A stretch of DNA of 38,444 bases from positions 1-38,444 of the forward strand of contig WFWZ01000388.1 in the NCBI GenBank assembly GCA_015490875.1, read 5' to 3'. The notes below the pieces were generated by a model. That model was not told the origin of the DNA and ran no database searches. It saw nothing but the letters and a program-made list of their open reading frames with translations. Position numbers and translations under genes: made by a program. Source of the stretch: Planctomycetaceae bacterium (lineage in GTDB: Bacteria; Planctomycetota; Planctomycetia; Pirellulales; Pirellulaceae). This document shows, in pieces, positions 27,101-33,100 of this stretch (the stretch's first letter is position 1; each line of letters starts with the position of its first letter).

Positions 27101-30100
27101 GTCGATTACTACTTGTTCGATGTCGTGATTCCGCCCGATGACGATGATGGAGTGGTCACCGGCATTTTCGACGTCGACATCACGTTCGACGAGCAGCTCG
27201 ACCCAACGGGCGTGTTTGATGGCGAGCTCTATCTCTTCGACGCTTCCAGCGGCGCGCTTCTCGCCTCCAATATCGACTCGAGCGCCGCTTTGGGGGACCA
27301 GGGCAGCACGTCCGACGTCGATCCCTACCTCGAGTACACGTTCGACACGAACGGCACCTACGCCATCCTCGTGACCGGACCGCTGGGCACGCCCGTCCAG
27401 GTCGGCGATTTCTACACGCTGCAAGTCTCACTCGAAGAACACCGCGTCGATGGACCTCGCGCCAACGGTGGGCGCAGTTTCTACTTCGGCCACGAGCGGG
27501 TCGGTAATGACGAAGGGGACTATGACGAGTACGAACGAGCCACCGGTTCGATTCTGAGCTATCCGTTCAGTCTCGAAGGGTACTCTCCGGCGGACCGTCC
27601 GACGCTCTATTTCAATTACTACTCCGACTTGAACATCCTTGAGGACACGGTTTCGGTCTTCGTCGAAGCGCCGGGTCAACCGCCGGTACAAGTGGCGGCC
27701 AAAGATGCCAACATCTTGAATGATCCGTTGCAGCCGGTGTGGCGGCAGGCTCGAGTCCCGCTCGACCAGTTCGCCGGCATGACCGACCTGCGCCTGCGAC
27801 TCGAGGTCACCGCCCCCGATGATCCGGACGATGAACTAGAAGAAGGATTCTTCGTCGACGACTTCATTATCGGGTTTGCCGAGCGAGGCGAGATGGTGAC
27901 GACGCCTCGAGTCAATCCCAACTTCCGCATCAATCCCGACAACACGAGCACGAATCTGACGGGAGAATACCAACTCGAGATTCGCCAGGCCGCCGATATC
28001 GGCACCTCGAAGGTCCCCGACCCAACGTTGGTGCTCAACCGAACCCTCGACACCAACGACCGGCTTGCCCAGCAGATCTCGCTCGTCGCTCCCAGCGGCG
28101 CGGACTTGGCTGGACGGGACGGACTGACGTTCACGATCGGCGATGGAGTCGATACGTTGACGTTCGAGTTTGACGATTTGGCCAACAACCCAGGTGTGGG
28201 CGAGGGGAATGTGCGCGTCGGCTACTTCCCGACCGACAGCGCTGCCCGCGTTGCCGCTTCGATCCGCGATGCGATCAACAGTCGTCCTTCCCAAACCTTG
28301 CTGGATGTCACCGCCGGCCTGGCCGACGGAACGAACAGCGGAACCGATTCGACCTCGTGGGTTGTCAACCTGTATGGCAATGCCATCGTCGGTGACTACG
28401 ACAATGTCGTGCCGAACGGGGAAATCGTGTTCGACATGGAAGGAGATCAAAATCTCTTCCGCGATCAGGGGCAAATGCTGGTCCACTCAAACTTCATTAC
28501 GGATTATCGCGACTGGGGCATCGTATCCGAAGCTGGTCCTCGCGAGTTTGAACCACGGGTTCCCCACGGGTTCCTGGAAACGCATCCCGGCGCGGTGCGC
28601 AAGCTTCGAGAATTGAACAACTCCCCCGAGGGTGGATTGGTTCCCGGGGCGACGATCGAAAACAACGTGATCGCCGGAGAGGGACTGGGAGGGATCTACT
28701 TCGCAGGTGCCCTCCAGCCGTACGAGATGACGACGCTCCGGCCAGCGGCTTATCCGCGACAGGATGTCTCCAATGCCACGGCCGGAGACCGGATCGTCGA
28801 CGGGACGACGTTCAGCATCCGGATGGGCCGAACGGTGGTCACCTTCGAGTTCGAGGACATCGGTGCGGGCGCCCGGCCGGCGGGGAGCCAGACGCAGGCC
28901 GGAGACGGCTGGACGCCTGGGAACATCCCCATTTTCTACCGGCGGTCGGGCCAAGGTTACCTCAACCGCAACCTCGGATATACCCAGACCGAGATGGCGA
29001 CGGCGATCCGCGATGCCATCCAGGGTTCCATCCTCGTCACCAATGGAAGCACGCAGCGAGTCGAAGTAACGCAGTTCTTCAGCCGCGCGTGGGGAACCGA
29101 CATCGGCGGTCCCGATCCGGCGGTGTTCATCGACGGAGCCATTGAAGTCCTGCAACCCAACGGCCAACCCTGCACGTTCAACTCGCCGGCATTCCCCGTT
29201 CCCAACCCCTGTGGATTCAGTGGTCGCCACGTCTCCGTGGCCGACGCCCCCCAACCCTTCGGCCGCATTCTGAACAATACGATTTATGGCAATGACGGCG
29301 ATGCATCGTTCTTCGCCGGCGTTGGGACGGATGAGCCCAACGACGTCTTCGATGAGGCGATCGAGACAGGCCAGGGGCGTTCGCAGAATCCCGAGGTCTA
29401 CCAAACCTCCGGTATCATTGGTGATGGAGGAGGAATCCCCGCCGATCTTTCTCGGGATGTTGATTTCTATCGCCTCCATTTGCGACCCGGCGAACGCGTG
29501 ACCATCGACGTCGACGCGAACCAAAATGGCAGTTCGCTCGATCCGGTCCTGCGACTCTTCGACGCCGCCGGCAACGAACTGGCAATCAGCGAGGACGACC
29601 CGGCACCGGGCGAGCCTCCGTCACTCGATCCCTACATCGACTTTACCGCTACCGAGCGGGGAACGTATTTCGTGGGTGTCAGCGGTGCGGGCAACGAGGT
29701 CTATGATCCGCTGGCTTTGGCCAATCGCAACGGACCCGCATCCACTGGCAACTACGACCTGACCATCGACGTCAAGGCTCCCCGACGGTGGGTGATCACG
29801 GCCGTCGACGGAACTCAGATCACGGATGGGACGACGTTCCAAGTCAGCGACATCAACACGACGGTGACGTACGAGTTCGACGATGTTCGGTCTCCCGGTG
29901 TCCAACCGGGCAATATTCCCATTCCCTACGATGGAACGCCCATCCCGCCCAACGGCGGCCAACGAGGTCCCGGCTATCGTCCTCCCGAGATGGCCGTCAT
30001 CATGGCTGCCACCATCGGACAAGGCCTGGAAGGGGTCACAGCTCGAGCGCTCGGCGGCGTCCAGGGACGTACCGACGCTACAGCGCCAGCGCAAACACCG

Positions 30101-33100
30101 GGCATCTTCCCGGACACGATCGTCACGGGAATCATGGGCTTCGGCCATAACACACCGTTCACGCCGGTCGATTCGTCGACAGAACTCTACGTGGTGGTCG
30201 ATGGTGCGACGAAGATCACGGGGGACGTCGATTTCATCCCACTTCTGGACAACAACATCGACGATCTCCTCCCAGAGACAGGAATCTTGGTCTCCGACCG
30301 AGCCAGCCCGACGCTGTTGAACAATGTGTTGTACAACCTCGAATCCGGTGTGATCCAGGAAGCCTCGCCCACCACCGTGGAAGGTGGCTCGCTCTACCAG
30401 TACATCAAGAACGCCGACTCCAACATTGGAGCTCGCGATTCGGACTTCAACATCAGCCTTCCTGACGGTGCCCCCATGTTCGTCGACGGGCCCGACTATG
30501 CCTTCTACCCGGCTCCGGGCGCCCGCATCATCGACAGCGCCGTCGACTCGCTCGAGGAACGGGACGACTTCGCCCGGGTGAAGAACGCCATGGGCATTAG
30601 TGTCTCGCCGATCTTGGCGCCCGAGCGCGATGCGGTGGGGTTGTTGCGGGCCGACGATCCGGATGTCGCATCGCCGTCTGGACAAGGGGCCAATGTCTTC
30701 AAGGACCGAGGAGCCCTCGACCGTGCCGACTTCCAGGGACCGGACGCCGTCCTTGTCACTCCCTTGGACAACGACGCCGCCGGCGTCGACCTCGACCCGA
30801 CACGCTCGGTCGTCCATCTCGGTGAAGGTGTGTACTCGGAATTCGTCGTCCAACTGGTCGATGGCTTCGGCGTGGTCAGCGGCGGTGAAGGTGTGGGGAT
30901 CGACGACAATACGGTGAACAGCCGTAAGGTGACGATCACCGAGAACGGTCGTTTGCTGGAGGAAGGCGTCGACTACCTCTTCGAGTTCAGCCCGAACTCG
31001 AACAGCATTCACCTAACGCCCATCCGTGGCCTTTGGAACAATGACAAGACGTACGTCATTCGACTCAACAACCGTGACATCTACGCCATCGACATGCCCG
31101 ATGGCGGAATGGTGAGCGACGGACAGACGTTCCTCATCATGGATCAGACCTCAGCGGCTCCGACGTTCGAATTCGAGAGCGGCTACAGCATGCATGTGCC
31201 GGAATCGCTGAGTCTCTTCATCCCTGAAGAGGGCGCCACAACAGACGGCATCCAAGATGGAGAACGCTTCACGATCAGTAATGGCCTGGGAACATTCACC
31301 ACCTTCGAGTTCGACTGGAATGATCCCCCAAGCACGTTGCCGCAAAGTGTGCGTATCGACGTGACGCAAGCGGTCACGCAAGACGAAGTCGCCGATGTCG
31401 TTGCTCAAACCATCAACAATGCCAACATCGGTGTGACGGCAGTCAACCTGGGCGGCGGTCGGATCCATCTGGGCGCTGCGGCCCGTTACCAGGTCGACAC
31501 CTCCAACACGAAAGTGACGCAGTCGGGGCAGCCTGGCGCGATCGTCGACGGGCAAACCTTCAGCATCGACGACGGCACGCGAACGGTGACGTTCGAGTTC
31601 GACAGCGATGGTGTCTGGTCCGATCGGGACAACGACGGCATCCCGGACAATACCTTGATCACCTTCACCGACGCCGATCCGTACGAGACCGTCTCGGATG
31701 CGATCGCCGCAGCCATCGCCGGCAGCGGATTCGGTCTCCCCGCCCAGCATTTCGGACTCGGACATGTCTATGTCGGCGGTGAAGTCGGCACGACTCTCGA
31801 CACGACCGGGCTGCCGCAGGTGCGGGTCACCGGTCAGCCGGGAGTGCAACCCTCCACCACGATCCAGGTGCCTCCGCAAGGCTCGGGGCCCGGAGGCATC
31901 GCCGACGGTCAGACGTTTACGATTTCCGATGGCGTGGGGCACGAAGTCACGTTCGAATTCGACAACAACAATCGTACGACCCCCGGCAACCAACCCATTC
32001 TCTTTACCGCGACCACGACGGTGAACCAGTTCGCCGATGCGATCATTGCCGCAATCAAGATCGCCCCGTTGGGGCTCAATCCGGACAACCTCGGTGGTGG
32101 AACCATCCGGCTGAACGACACCGTCCGCCACTCGACCGATGTCCTCAATACTGCCTTGACCAAGAGTGGCGTGCCCGGTGGCGCGATTCCGGTCCGCTTC
32201 ATCCCGGATGCTTCGTTCGACAATGAACAGATGCTCGAGCGTGTCGAGGACGCCATCAATGCCAGCCCCTTGACCGGGATTCGGCTGAAACGGCGAGGAG
32301 GAACGACATTCTTCGTGGAGGGGGCGGCGGCTGTCAGCGGCATTCCCAACTTCTACCTCGAAGCCATCAAGGATACGGCCGAGAACCCCTTGCGAGCCAA
32401 CCAACCCGATGGCGAGATGCGCTTCACGATCCTCATGCCCGGCACGCGCCTCGATTTCGGCGACGCACCTGCCGCCTATCCCAATGTGCTGGCGGACAAC
32501 GGAGCGAGGCACGTCGTCAGCTCGGATCTTCCGATCTACCTCGGAGCGGGCGTAACGTCGGAGGCCGATGCCCAGCCGTCGCCGCAGGCGGACGCCGATC
32601 AGGACGATGGGGTCGATTTCGGGTCCGTGCTCAACCGGTACACCTTGACTCCTGTCTTCGTCACTGCTTCGGCTCCAGGTTATCTCAGTGCCTGGATCGA
32701 CTACAACGCGGATGGCGACTGGGAGGATCCGGGTGAGCAGGCTCTCAAGAATGTCGAATTGGTGGCCGGTGTCAATGAGTTGGAAATCGGAACGCCTGCC
32801 TTTGCGCCTCTCGGTTTCACGACCGCCCGCTTCCGCTTCAGCACGCAGCTCGATCTTTCTTACACCGGCGTCGCGCCCGACGGAGAAGTCGAGGATTACC
32901 TCATCGAAGTTCGTCCGGGCCGTCCGCCCGTCGCCAACGACGACAGCGACCAGACCGACGAAGATACGGTGCTCGATGTCTCCGCCGCAGGACTGCTTAC
33001 CAACGACACCGACCCGGACGGCGACCCGATTCAGGTCTTCCGGCCCGGCTCGTTCGTCAGTTCACTGGGAGCGACTGTGGAGCTTCGAGCCGACGGAAGC

